A stretch of DNA of 64,000 bases, from NCBI GenBank assembly GCA_037833965.1, contig AP031352.1, forward strand, positions 2,398,501 to 2,462,500, written 5' to 3'. Source of the DNA: Marchantia polymorpha subsp. ruderalis (taxonomy: Eukaryota > Streptophyta > Marchantiopsida > Marchantiales > Marchantiaceae). A program made the translations under genes and the position numbers. The notes below the pieces were generated by a model, which saw nothing but the letters and a program-made list of their open reading frames with translations, searched no databases and was not told where the DNA came from. Positions 48,640 through 60,670 of this stretch are shown here, piece after piece (positions within the stretch are counted from its first letter, which is position 1; the number at the start of each line of letters is the position of its first letter).

Positions 48640-49886
48640 TCAATTCTGGATAATTTGTCTGTGAAAGAGCAAGTGTTTATGATCTCATTGCCTTGAACAC
48701 ACTTTGACCACATGGTTGAGATCAGAGAAGTTAGATTATGGGAGCTCGAACCCCCACCTGGACTACAAACGCTGAAGGGTGGGGAGTTTAGGCTCAAAAC
48801 CAGAAAATGTAAAACAATAACCCTAAGGTTGACCATGATGATGAGCGCTCTTCAGTGGAAAATGACCCAAAATTGCAATATTCCACAACGTGCATGCCTT
48901 ATTTTCACGCCGTAACTTTACGTTGTGCACGAGAAAATTGATGGGAATTGTGTAAAATAGTACATTGTGCAGTTATTTTCATAACAGTTTCTTTTTCTTG
49001 TACATGCAGATATTAATACTCAAATTTGCGAATTCTTAAATACTAATATATCTAAAATTTAAACTATGTGACACCGAAAACCTAAGAATGAAAAATTTGT
49101 GATGAAACTCTTAATCAAACAAGATTGATCCGAGATTTTAATAAGATGCTACAAAAGGATATTATGACAATTTATTGCTGACGTTAGATATGTAGCTAGT
49201 TCGTTTCCTAAGGAGATGAACAAATAGAAAAAACCCCCAAAAATTGATGTGTGTCTAAAATGAGAATTCAACTCTCTTTACACCCTATATGACAGGTTAG
49301 CCTCGTCCAATGTGTGAAATCTCCGTAAAACAAGTTGCGTTCGTAAAACAACGCTTTGCTAGATTCTATTAATATCCGAAGGGGGACATGTTTTCAGAAT
49401 GAATGTTTAAGTCTTTGACTAAAAGAGATCACAAAGACAATGAAGAGTATATAAAGGGATGTGCCGAAAAGACACACCAATTCACGATTTACGCAGTACT
49501 GAAGTTCAGCAATAATACTGCATATTTTTGTCAAATATCTACATTCTAAGTCATCTACATCACCTACTCTTCACTAATGTGTATTTCTTTAATAAGTGTG
49601 GAATCAGTGATGAATGAATGAATGAAATCAATCAATGAATGTGTACACCAATTTTTATGAAAAAATAATTGAGAACGTGCCCAACTGAAATTCGGGGAAT
49701 AGTTAAAAATGTGGTCTACAATCAATTAAATGTTTTATTGATTAAAGTCCAGTCCTCAGTCGTCATTTAATTGACTGTTCGGCTGGTTAGAACCCATCCT
49801 AGCTTTAAAGTATGGCAAAATTTTAATCGTGTCACCCGCAGGACAAAACTTCCGTGAGCAAACTAAAAATCTCTTAAGGGATCCCC
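48640..49886. other. Intergenic, downstream of the GH5 gene
   Basis: AT-rich and without a recognised gene. A minus-strand frame at 48579-48836 looks faintly like a retroelement internal sequence but cannot be assigned. Confidence 0.4.
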
Positions 49887-51098
49887 TTACTTGTAGTTGT
49901 CACATATATTCATAGCTATGGCTTTAGCAGGGTTTGTGGGGATAACGCCAGCTTTAACAGCTCGCTGATAACCCCACCTGAAGTCATTCTGACCGTCCAA
50001 CTGGTCGATTTTCCAAGTCCAGAACACCCAGCCCTTCTGCATCTCGTAGTCATGGAGCTGAGCAGCAAACCAGCCCTTGTACCATTCTACAGCGTCTGAT
50101 CTGGTGAGGTTGAATTCGGAATTGGTTCCATCTCTCACCCCCAGACTCCACTCTCCGACCAGCAGAGGCTTGTCGTTGCTGTTGCTGCCGGCACCGACAT
50201 TGTTGTAACAGGAATGATACATGTAATCGCGACGAGTGGCAGGCACGCCAGTATCCCAAACCAAGTACTTGTGGTCGTCGTAGAGAGCCAAGTATGGGCT
50301 GTGGCCACCCCAGCTCAGATCTGGATCACCTTCTCCCCAGCTGGTGGCCATCATCTGAATATGGAGTCTCTTCTCTTGTGCGATGTTCAGATCGTCTTCC
50401 ACTTGCCGGATGCGGTTGTATGCGTTCGGGTAAAACTCGTTCCGCAGACTGGCCCTCTGCTCGTCAGTCACGGATCTGGGCTCGTTCATGACCTCCAGAG
50501 TTCCCACGGTGGCGAAATTTGGGTTCGTGTGCTTGATTTTCGCTATCCATTCCAGAAACTGACAGGCCCTTTCATAATTGGCTGAGGTAAAAAATCCGGG
50601 CGTGGATACAGAGTGTCCTGTGAACTGCTGGTTTGCAAATTGACCGCCAGGGCCGGCATGGAGGTCGAGGATAACGTAGAGTCCGGCCTTCTTGGCCATT
50701 CTGACCACACTCTCAAGGTACTTGAATCCTCCTCTGGGGAAATACTCGTCGGATTGCACGAGGTCTTCTTTCATCCAGAATCCGAGAGGGATTCGGATCG
50801 TGTTGAGGCCGTAACTCACAATCTCGTCGATGTCCGCCTTAGTGATCCATGAGCTCCAGTGTCTCTTGAAAGCGGCGTCTGCAGCCTTCTGGCCCAGAGA
50901 TTTTACGCACTGCCATTCGTCATTGAGGCCTGCACATCCCATAGATGCCCACCGATCGTTCATCATCCATGGCTCGACGACGAAAAGACCGCCCAGGTTC
51001 ACACCTCGTATTATTGGATGCTTTGTAGGCAGCCAGGCCCTCGCTGCAGAGGAAGCAGATAGCACTATTGCAAGGCACAGAAGAGCTGCAATTCCCAT
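49887..51098 (-). CDS. Secreted GH5-family beta-glucanase, fungal type, intronless
   Basis: A complete 403-residue frame. Residues 1-21 form a signal peptide (LLCLAIVLSASSAARA). The GH5 TIM-barrel motifs follow in order: RGVNLGGLFVVEPWM (31-45), NTIRIPLGFWM with Arg102, YVILDLHAGPGG (141-152), LEVMNEP with acid/base Glu206, LYDDHKYLVWDT (272-283), LLVGEWSLG with nucleophile Glu316 and GWVFWTWK (356-363). Both catalytic Glu are present. Similarity is to fungal exo-beta-1,3- and beta-1,6-glucanase-type GH5 enzymes, not to ordinary plant GH5 or GH17 proteins; the MATSWGEGDP and YDDHKYL stretches are especially fungal in style. It would act in the wall or apoplast on beta-glucans. Absence of introns fits horizontal acquisition. 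Exact linkage specificity is not readable. Confidence 0.95.
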   Translation of the reverse strand: MGIAALLCLAIVLSASSAARAWLPTKHPIIRGVNLGGLFVVEPWMMNDRWASMGCAGLNDEWQCVKSLGQKAADAAFKRHWSSWITKADIDEIVSYGLNTIRIPLGFWMKEDLVQSDEYFPRGGFKYLESVVRMAKKAGLYVILDLHAGPGGQFANQQFTGHSVSTPGFFTSANYERACQFLEWIAKIKHTNPNFATVGTLEVMNEPRSVTDEQRASLRNEFYPNAYNRIRQVEDDLNIAQEKRLHIQMMATSWGEGDPDLSWGGHSPYLALYDDHKYLVWDTGVPATRRDYMYHSCYNNVGAGSNSNDKPLLVGEWSLGVRDGTNSEFNLTRSDAVEWYKGWFAAQLHDYEMQKGWVFWTWKIDQLDGQNDFRWGYQRAVKAGVIPTNPAKAIAMNICDNYK

Positions 51099-54000
51099 GT
51101 TTGAAGCTTCAGATCGAACTTCAAATTCTCCCGTATTCTATTTTGCAAGCATCATTTATACTTTCAGTCCCTCTCTATTCCAGGATTTTTTTGACAGACC
51201 AGTGGACTCAGAAGTCCTTTCAGAGGAGTCCAAACTGTAGGCTTTGGACTAGCTAGCTGGATCTCTGGAAGGCTCGTCAACGTACCCTACTATTTATCAT
51301 GTCCAAACGAATGGTCTTGGTATGTTCATAGGAGCTCAGTACAGTTGCAGTTTGTCAAACAGGGCGGCTATCATCAAGCATAAATACACGTTGAAACATC
51401 ATCTTTGTCATCTCACCGTCTGATTTGATGGGGGTCAAAGAATATCAGCACGCAAAAACAGTGACAGTCAAATCACGGGTATTACCTTCCCCAATCAGCT
51501 AGCAGCACGACCTGTCGAAATGAGTCCGTCGTAAGACAGGGTAGATAAAGTCACTCCTGCCTATAATAAAACTTCTCCTTTTGCTGTGGGGGATTCACGA
51601 TACCAAGTTTAAGTCAGCAATAATTTATACAGTAAGTCCCTGAACACCTGTTTCATTCCAAAGAGCAGGATTCTATGCGTTGGCCATTTCTCATAAGGCG
51701 CTGAATGGACCGACAAAGGAGGATTCAGTACACGTACAGTTGTATTAGAAATTTTTTACCTTTCAAGTGACGAAGACTTCAAATGTCACATCATGGTCTG
51801 ACTTCGTCAAGATTTGACATATGCGGATTGGAGCTCGAGTTTTGTTGACTACTGCCGAGTAAATAATCTTTGGTCTACGACCTGACTCCTCTCTTATCCA
51901 GTCTAGGAGTTTTAAAGCATGACCCTTTTTCGCAGTCAAAATTCTCCATTTGAATGAACTCAGAAGATGCAGACTAGTCCTGTTACAAACTATCCATTAT
52001 AAAGTGGCATTTTGGCCAAGTTGTGTTGGAGATGTCCAACCTGTCATTTGACCCAGTCTTAAACCTTTTAAGTGTCGAGCGAACAGAACTACTTTTCTTT
52101 CTACTTCTAACCGAAAGATCGACAGGACAATTATGAAATACAGTGATGCGAAAAGGCCACCGTGATATACGAGCAACATTTTGAGCTACATTTTGAGCTA
52201 CATACGTGCTTCTAACGTAGCTCGGCTAGACACTGCACCAGGTTTGTTAACCCGTTATAGTCCAAACAATCGTCTAGTAATGATTGACAGCTGATCCAGA
52301 AGCAATAAAAACCACCAGCCCTTCAAACAGTGTATGTCAAAATGTGAAGGACTGAAACCACGTAATAAACCATGCCAACGTGCAAACCGGTGACAAACTT
52401 GTTTCTTCATTCACTTGCAGTATCTGCCATCATTCGGAATGTTTTATATAAGGGATCATGTAGGAGATTATTATTCAACGTCTGCTTATGTTCTCTCCTT
52501 CGTTCTCGGTATTGGCCTTTTCAACACAGTAGAACTTCGTTCAGCTTCACTTCAATAATGTCCACAAGCTTGCAATTATTTCAGACATTTCCACATTAGA
52601 GAATCATTACGCATAACCGTCTTCCTCACAACTTCCAAGTTAAGAAGACTCAGAGAGCTACCGGCATAGTCAGCAATGATGTATACAGATGCTTACTCGC
52701 TTTATCGAGAGACTTCTCTTAGCTGATCGTCGGACCACCGTGTGTCTTTCGCACCTGAATGAATCGGCTGTTTATAAGGAGACTGCCTCTGTCTCGAGCG
52801 GACTGTGCAGCAGCACATTTAAAGCATAACAATCAAATTGAAGTTATTTGATTCTCACATCATTCTGACTCTCGCGAGTGATTGGACAGGACTATCCATA
52901 TGGAGACGTACTCTGTCTCGAAAGCGAGAACTCACTGCAGCACTGACATCAGCAGATATCAAGTCTAAGATTAGCTTTCGAGAATTTTTGATGTTCCTTT
53001 CTTTTCCTTGTGAGCCTCATTGTGAACTCAGTGATCCCAGCAGAATTAGTGAGATTCAGAATTATGTGAGAATCATCAACTAATGATGAATAAAGATTTC
53101 CCTCCTAACCGACATGAATGTTAAGTGACTATGCCTTTAACGCTTCGTCTCCATTGAGAGAGGATTGTATATGCATAATTTTTTCTTTAGTTGAAGGGAT
53201 CAGTGTGAGTATAAAAATTGTATTTATCAATTTTTTTAGGATAAGAAGTGCTTATGTTGTGCTGATTCTCCGCAGAATACTCAAATCATGGAGCTGCGGG
53301 CTTTAGCGAACCTCCGTGTCTTCACAAAAGCTTCCCGAATAATATATTATAATATCTTCACTCGCGGAGACCGGCATAAACTAATTTGGCAGCTGCCATC
53401 ATGAGATGAATCCTTGACTTCGAAAGAAAGTGCAGATCGGATTTGCATTGGTGTAAAATATTGAACAAATAAAATACTATCAGGTCGACTCCGAGAAAGT
53501 GGGCCCCTCTTTGCATGATTTGAAATGGTCAAAACTTCGATAGCCTTGAATCAATTCACTGCTTTCGGTAAAAAGTGAACAAATAGCTGTAACAAGAGAG
53601 ACCCTTGCGAGTTGGCCTTGTACAGTCTGCACTTATTCAAGGTCGCTCGCCTGCATCTCAGGTCTAGTGAGCATCTAATGCACACCTCACATGGAATAAA
53701 ACTTGCTCCAATTGAGATCTGATTTGAAACAGCTATGTGAAAATCCTCCTCGGACATTTAGGAAAATTGTTTCCGGATACATCTAGTAATTGATGACAGC
53801 CTGTACACCGAAAATCCTGAAAACCAACAGAGAAAGGAACAAATTTGCAATTGGTGCCAGTCTCCAGCTTGCACATCTACTTTGCATATAAAAGAACAGA
53901 GAAGAGAGATGATATAGTCCAATTTATCGTACATCATTGCCAATTTGTTTCTTCCTCCGTAACGTTTCGTTTGAGCTCTTTCGTTAGGTTCCTCTTGCGT

Positions 54001-56388
54001 TTGAGCGTAGAAATTCCCTCGGATGATCGCATTTTTTATATAACAGGCTAAAATGACCATCTTCCTCTTATTTTTGTCTTTTCAGTGGCGAATAAGTCAT
54101 TCACATCTGTGACGATTGCTTGTGGTAGTACTGGCCCTATTGAGTGGAATCTTGAGGAATGAATCGAGTTTCTGTGTTTCGTCTTATGCCTCGGAAAGTT
54201 CCGCCCAGGAGTTCCACATGGACACCTGCAATCTTAGCATATATCTCTGAGTAACGCAAATTCCAGTTGGTTACCATTTTGACTATATCGCTCCGTTGAG
54301 TGACGAATCATCTTGAATTCTGTCCAACAAATTGTTCATTGGACTGATAACAGCATCTCTAGCATTAGGGGAGCATCTGCTAGTTGGTCTATGGATCATA
54401 CTTTTTTTTTCCAACACATACCTTTTGGGTAAAACCCCTGCTGCTGGAGTTCGAAGATCTTCGCACAGTTGAGACCTCATGAATGAAAGTTTGTTCAGTC
54501 CGTAATTCTGAGCATTGAGGTGCCATTTAAGGCAAAGTCAAAGTTATATTCTGATTTGCGTTAGAAATCCACTTCCAATCTCCACCGATATGCAGGAACA
54601 GATACAATTTCATTTGTATCTAACCAGTTCGAGGTTCATGTATCGAGCTATGATGTTTAGATCGATATACAAAACAATATGGGGCTGTTGGAGGAGACAG
54701 AGTTTCAGTCTGAGACAACATTCCACGGCAGGATCAGCAGTCCTGTCCATATTGTAAAGCAGAAAGCCTTGGAACTTCAAAGCTGTAAGAGAACTCAATT
54801 CTAAGGCGTTATCGGCCTCCGAGCATTCGGCAATTTTGTCTTGGATCATTCCAGTGAGTATGAACGAATGCAAAATGCAAAATGCAAAATGCAAAATCGA
54901 TAGAGCAAACCATTCTAGATAGCTACGCTGTAGGCAGCCTAAAACAAACCTCTTAAATCTTAATAACTGGAGGTTTCAAAATATGTCCATCTTATGAAGT
55001 ATGGGCAACGACAGATGAGATATACAATGAAGAAACAGCATGCGCTGATTAGAGTTAATGATTCCAGGGGTGGTCATTCATAATCGCCTGGCGCTAGTAG
55101 ATGTTACTGATTCAATCATGAAGTCCGGCGTGTTGAGTAGATTCTCGCCAATGAATATTACGACAACCTTCCATTCATTTTTAGTGGCAGTGACATTGTT
55201 TAATGTTTAATGTAATGACAGAAGTTTTAGGTACATATTTTATTTTTCAAAGTGTATTATTTTCCAGTTTTCATAGTGTGGAGATTGGTAATCGAGTTGA
55301 ATATTAATCATAAAACTAGTTGAGTACGTATTGATTAGATGAAGTAAATTTCAGGCTACTTCAATCTCAAGAAATAAATACATGTATCTAGAAAGTTTAG
55401 AATGATTTAAGTTCAGTCTAATAACGTGTTAGCTCTAACACAATCCTTAAGTCTATAACATCGCTTGATAATCTAAGGTTCAAGAAATGGAATTTGATTC
55501 CATTTACTTCACGGAAACTTTTAGGAACTGTGATTTAGCTTATGCGACAAGGATCTAACAAGCATGTGATTAAGTATGTACGTTTAACCTGGTTAAATTT
55601 AAGTATTTGATTCTACCGTAGGCAGTTCATTATAATGCAATAATTAGAAAAAAAGAAAACAGATCAACATGTATTCAGTACATCAGGACGGATGCATACA
55701 GACTGCATGTATAAACAGTTGAAATTAATACGGCAGTCGGGTATCATGGCAATAATGGTAAACAATACCACATGATTTTCACAAAATTTTCAATTGCACG
55801 TATACAAGGTCATCGACATATACACAGCAAACTAACTTGCAGTCGCAAGCGGCTGAGAGTTTCAATCTCGTAACTTTGAAGCTTGATCTCCCTTGTTGCT
55901 ATCTTGCAGCTACGTGGATGGCTTGAGTGACCGATGATAAACTATATAAGCTCTTCATCTCAAAATCTTCTCAACAAATGATTAAACAAGAGTGGAACAA
56001 GTCGTCAAAAACAGTGGGCACATCACTATACGTGGGGCGTACAATGGCCTTCATCGGCTTGATTTATGCCAGGTAAACGGCCTTCCATCTGGATCGCTGA
56101 AGTGATTGATGGTCAGTGGATTCTTACAGGTTAGGATCTTCAGGATAAAATCTATCTGGTTAGTATCCTCAGGATAAAAAACTCTTTTGTAAATTCGTTC
56201 TCTTTCCAGGAAATAAGCCCTTGAAATGTTAAACATTGACACCTTAACCAACGTGCGTACACTGGACACCATCGATTGCTACCTTCTAAATTAACGTACG
56301 AAATGTCTTTGAATATCAGTTTCACTAAGCACGATGTGCAATGAGAACTTCCTACCTGCTTTGCTTGCCTGGATGATTAGATCTTGAC
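51099..56388. other. Intergenic, no supported gene
   Basis: The first 200 bases are the probable promoter and leader of the GH5 gene. Many short frames on both strands (for example 52838-53083, 54515-54757 and 54610-54894) match nothing. Four tandem ATGCAAA units lie at about 54868-54895. The region from 55200 on is AT-rich. Confidence 0.4.
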
Positions 56389-57003
56389 TCACTCTCGGAG
56401 AAAATTGTACATTTTCAGACTGTTAACTGTCGTCTCGTCGAGGTTGAAAGCTTCCATCAGAATGTCAGTGGGTATGCGAGGATTGGAATTGAACAGAGCA
56501 GGAGGCCAGCTCAAGCGACCTGGATTTTCGCTGTTGAATACGGCGATGACGGTGGCTGTCTTCGTCTTGCTTCGGTTGATCTGGAAGTGCATTAGTCCCT
56601 TGGGAAAGACAAACACATCACCTTTCTTCAGAGTAGCTGTGAAGAGGTTGTTCTTGGTGTCCACGACTCCTGCGTCAATTTCTCCGTCGATAATGTAGAA
56701 AACTTCGCTCGCTCGAGGATGGTGGTGCACGGAATTGAGAGCTGAGGGTCCAAATTTCAATAAGGACGTAGCTAAACCAAGCCCAGTCACTCCCGGGAAC
56801 TGTGTGTCGAAGGCGAAAGTGATGACGATCTTTTTGGCCGCCGAATCTGGAAGATCTCTGAAGCCTGTGAAGTGGAGCTGGGCACCAGAGGTGACATTGA
56901 TGCCAAAATCAGTAGTAATGTCAGGGTCTGCTGCTGCCACTGGCCGTCCCACCATCATGGTCACCATAAGCAGGAAGAGCAAAATGAGCTTGATCATTTC
57001 CAT
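56389..57003 (-). CDS. Germin-like protein (secreted cupin)
   Basis: From the ATG at 57003 the product is 204 residues with a clear signal peptide (MEMIKLILLFLLMVTMMVG). An upstream in-frame ATG would add 38 residues before it and hide the signal, so I prefer 57003. The cupin motifs are intact: HHHPRASEVFYIIDGEIDAG supplies metal ligands His93, His95 and Glu100, and FPKGLMHFQIN supplies His139. Germin-like proteins are apoplastic Mn-binding hexamers with oxalate oxidase, superoxide dismutase or no known activity. Unlike most germins, the N-terminal cysteine pair is missing and the whole protein has no Cys. Single exon as far as seen. Confidence 0.87.
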   Translation of the reverse strand: MEMIKLILLFLLMVTMMVGRPVAAADPDITTDFGINVTSGAQLHFTGFRDLPDSAAKKIVITFAFDTQFPGVTGLGLATSLLKFGPSALNSVHHHPRASEVFYIIDGEIDAGVVDTKNNLFTATLKKGDVFVFPKGLMHFQINRSKTKTATVIAVFNSENPGRLSWPPALFNSNPRIPTDILMEAFNLDETTVNSLKMYNFLRE

Positions 57004-57556
57004 TGAGAGGGTTTTGAAATTTTCTCGAGGAGGAATTTGATAAAGTCCGGGACTGACTGCGTGTCTGTAAGAAGCTTCTGGTTTAGACAGAAGCACAAAA
57101 CTTACAGATGACATCACAGTCAGAGGAGATCGAAGTGGAAGAGAGCTCGATGAAATTCAAAGGAAAGACCGAGCTATACATACCAAAAACTTGAGAGGTC
57201 CTTTTGGGGAAGCTAGGACTGCAGAGGCTGCAAGTGCAGCCGAGATGCTTGGCTTAACGAAACAGTGTACTAGATGATTTCCCTGCAATGATATTCCGAA
57301 AGTTTTCATGCATTCAACTTTTGACTATAGAGACCTCTAAATTTCAACTGTGCATGCTCAGAAATAGTTTGACAGTTGGACAAACAGCATATCAGACCCG
57401 ATGAATTCTAGGTGATAAAACTCCACGGACGATCATTTGTGCGTAGTGCACGCAGGGGCGGGGTCCTATGTCAACTTAGATTCAATAATAGTAGTATTCT
57501 CTTGTTCTAGATCAGGTCAGTAATCTTACTTTACAATATGTTATCACAAAATCTCC

Positions 57557-57705
57557 CAGGGGCGGAGCCAGGATTTTTCAGGTGGGGGGGGGGGGGGGGG
57601 GGGGGGGGCGAGGGGGGGGCTACCCGCCAATTTCCAATTAGAATTTTTTCTCGACCTCGTTTTCACATTCTGTAACTCACAATCTGTGTAGACCCTTCCT
57701 GGGCT

Positions 57706-57738
<33 letters not shown>

Positions 57739-57773
57739 GGGGGGGCATGCCCCCCCCTGTGGCTCCGCCATAA
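57557..57773. mobile_element. Short hAT-like non-autonomous element with two long G runs
   Basis: The left end CAGGGGCGGAGCCA (57557-57570) and right end TGGCTCCGCC (57760-57769) are inverted copies over 10 bp. A CAGGG start is typical of hAT termini. Inside are uninterrupted runs of 25 G (57584-57608) and 32 G (57706-57737) and a G7-CATG-C7-type palindrome near 57740-57757. No 8-bp target duplication is evident. The exact run lengths may be affected by assembly. Confidence 0.5.
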
Positions 57774-59098
57774 GCTAAGCGACATGATGCTGAGAGTGAG
57801 GTCATGAGGTTTTGTAGGAGAAATCAAGTTTGATTATCTCTTTGTGCTGTGCTTGTACTAATAGTACTGTGGACCTCACTTCTACTGATAGTACTTCGAA
57901 CTGTATTAATACTTATGAAGAATGAGGGAACCTTTTCATTGCCCACGTTGATGCTGCCGAGGACGATGTCAGTCTCGGTTTTCTGATATTATCAGGTTAC
58001 GGGGAGATATATTGAGGTCAGCTCCAACATTTAAGGCGGACCAACTCAAAAGTGGAACTGGCTCCCATTGTCCTCGTGTATGTCACCGTCTTCGTAGATG
58101 GTGACATAGCGCATGTGTTGACATCCAATGTTGGAATTGGTCCCATGAGCACCTCTTTAGCCAGCAGGAGAGCTGCATGGTCATGATACTTGATTAGACG
58201 CTGGACCGCCATCGCTGGAATGAGATATAAGAAAGGTGTAACGAAGGATATCATGGTTACGTTTCGTAAACAAGCTAGGCTCTGCTTAACGAACTCTTAT
58301 AAGATTGAAAACTAGGACGTTACCGTAAGATTATTGAACTCGTCTCCAAAATCTGATTTAACTCTCATGAAAGCCGAGATTCTACACGTCTGAGCTTCAT
58401 TTGATGCCAGGAATGTGACATCATCAACAATTTAGCCTTGTGTAAATCTTGCAGTTGAAGTCGATGATCCAAAAGATTGCTAGCACTTTAAATTTTACAG
58501 CTTCGTTGCGTATACTCAGTAGTTTTCGTCATATCTTTGACATACAAAAAAACCCAGCTCAAGACCTCCTATAATAGAGATTTTTACTCACTGGTGATGG
58601 CTCATTAAAATTACCCTGCAATCCAGCTTCTACAGCATGAAGATGTTTGCAGTCTTCCATCGTATTGTATCTGAGTTAAAAAAAATAGTCGTACTTCCTG
58701 CAGCTTTTGTGTCTAGATTTCATGTCAAGCTTTGGTCATTAAGAACTAAAACACTTTCTAACGTGTAATAAGAGATATCTCCGAGAGATAGATTATATTT
58801 TAAAAATTGTAGGCGTGATTCTCTGCTTGCGTAATACTCTCTTAAAAGATGGACACAGACAGAAGGAGAAATTCACAAGAACAATGCATGAATTAGATTA
58901 TTCAAGAATTAGATTCACCTGGTATCAAGAATTTGTCTCTTAGCTATTATCAGGTGACGTGTATGTTCTATCAGAAAATTGGACGTTTTCAATTCAGCAT
59001 CCAATTTCACGACGGCAGTCAGCTGAGAACAAGATCACAAATTTCGTGTCGGATCCACTTCAATGTTATTCTCATTCATCCTGGATATCTCAGTGTGA
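57774..59098. other. Intergenic with one possible minus-strand exon
   Basis: A minus-strand frame ending at 58018 follows a strong acceptor (TTTCTTATATCTCATTCCAG, near 58217) and reads AMAVQRLIKYHDHAALLLAKEV onward, but matches nothing I know. An overlapping frame is equally open at its end. At 58930-59098 lies the left half of a duplicated flank that matches 62051-62215 in inverted orientation. Confidence 0.35.
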
Positions 59099-59938
59099 AC
59101 ATGTGTGGTAACCCACTTTTTGTTTTTGTCGGAACTAAAACATTTTTGAATAGTAAGTACCGCGGCAGCAGCTGTAAATAGTAATCGGTACGCGAAACCA
59201 GAGTAAAAAGAGGATCGAGGACAGTCAAGGGGTTTTGGGCTTAGGCCACAGTGGGACGCTTGGGACGGAACGGGCGGTTCATGCTGCAGGATCAGCTTCG
59301 AGCACCTTCGGCGGTAGATCACTCATAACTTTCTCAATTCGTAACGCCTTGAGTTGCTTTGGGTCTTGTTGCAAAGAGCTCGCGACGCTCGTTCTAACGA
59401 GACCAAGAACTTGTGAAACGAATGAGAGGTCACTGAGTTATGAGTGTCGGAAGTTACTGATGGGGGGGGGGCCTTCGGCGGTAGAGCGACTTTGGCGGTA
59501 CTCCTTCGGCGGAAGAACCGCCGGAAGATGCGCCTTGGGCGGTAGACGCCTTCGGTCAACGCCTTCGGGTCAACGCCTTTGGCGATGCGGGAGAGTGCAT
59601 TCGGCGGAAGAGTGAATCCCTCATAACTTTCTCAATTCGCAACGGCTCGACTTGGTTCGGGTCTCGTTGGAAAGAGCTCGACGCGCTGATTCTAACGAGC
59701 CCAAGAACGCCACGAACGGAAGAGAAATCCGGGAGTTATGAAGGTCGCAAGATACTCAGCTTTCCGCCTGTGCACAGGCGAAGAAAGTTTTGTCCTATGC
59801 GCGGACGAAGGAAGTTCGCCTGCGCACAGGCGTTCGCCTGTGCACAGGCGCTTCGGCGTCGGCGGGAAATCCGTCTTGGGCCCTAGAAATGCGCCTTGTG
59901 AGGTAGAAAGTGTACGGCGCCTTCTGCGCCAGCGCAGC

Positions 59939-60064
59939 GCCGCGGACGGCCAGGACAACGCCGCGGACGGACAGGTCAGCGCCGCGGACGGCCAGGTCAT
60001 CGCCGCGGACGGACAGCTCAGCGCCGCGGACAGCCAGGTCATCGCCGCGGACGGACTGTGGATA
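59939..60064. repeat. 21-bp minisatellite, 6 units
   Basis: GCCGCGGACGG(A/C)CAGG units start at 59939, 59960, 59981, 60002, 60023 and 60044, with an exact 21-bp period. Because the period is a multiple of three, one frame reads repeated AADGQ heptads, but no gene is evident. Confidence 0.95.
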
Positions 60065-60532
60065 GGCGAACGCCTTCGGCGGAAGAGTAAAACCGACATA
60101 ACTTTCTCAATTCTCAGCGGTTTGACTCGATTCGGGTCTCGTTGGAAAGAACTCGACGAGCTGGTTCCAACGAGACCAAGATCTCTTGAAACGGATAAGG
60201 CGTCAATGAGTTATGAGCGTCGAAAGCGGCTGTCATGGTTAGGCGTGAGGCCTTCGGCGTTAACAGTTAGAGGGGCCTTCGGCCCAAGGCGGCCTGCGAG
60301 TAGGCGGCTTGCGTGTAGGACGCGTGGGACCCACAGTCCTCGGATTTTGGAGAAGGAATTTTGGCCTAGGTTCAGAGATCTTGCGGGGCCGATATCTTTG
60401 CGATGGACGGTTGGATGGATCTGAAATTTTGTGGGGCCGTTGATCTCGGCCGGCCACGCATGCCTGCAAATTTTCAGCCTCAGATCTTGGGTGGGAAGGC
60501 GCTGGCGGCTCTGTACAGTAGGCTTAGGATTC

Positions 60533-60563
60533 AGATTTAGGGTTAGGGTTAGATTTAGGTTGT
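60533..60563 (+). repeat. Short degenerate telomere-like repeat
   Basis: TTTAGGGTTAGGGTTAGATT and following bases are close to the plant telomere unit TTTAGGG. It lies about 70 bp inside the element, next to the conserved terminal domain. Confidence 0.6.
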
Positions 60564-60661
60564 AAGTTAGAGGGGAAGGCAACCGCCGACTCCTCAGGTG
60601 TAGGATCTGTTGCGGCTCGCACCATGGCATTGCAGTGTAGTGTTAGGTAGGACTTAGAAGG

Positions 60662-60670
60662 TATAAAATA
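60662..60670 (+). promoter_or_regulatory. TATA-like box reading toward the element's end
   Basis: TATAAAATA lies about 30 bp inside the conserved terminal domain, the same context as 6149-6158 in the other copy. Transcription from it would leave the element at 61633. Confidence 0.5.

Noticed and set aside
47810-48643. 277-residue minus-strand frame rich in Ser, Thr, His and Pro
   Set aside because: It is produced by the 31-bp minisatellite and GC-rich repeat DNA; the composition is repetitive and no domain is present.
57544-57771. Proline-rich minus-strand frame
   Set aside because: The proline runs are simply translated poly-G tracts in a small mobile element.
58018-58254. Minus-strand terminal exon after a strong acceptor
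   Set aside because: Two frames compete at the 3' end and no upstream exon could be joined, so it is mentioned only within the intergenic entry.
59738-60424. 228-codon frame with AADGQ heptads
   Set aside because: The heptads come from the 21-bp minisatellite and the rest from palindromes and the 120-bp module; no homologous frame is visible in the other copy.
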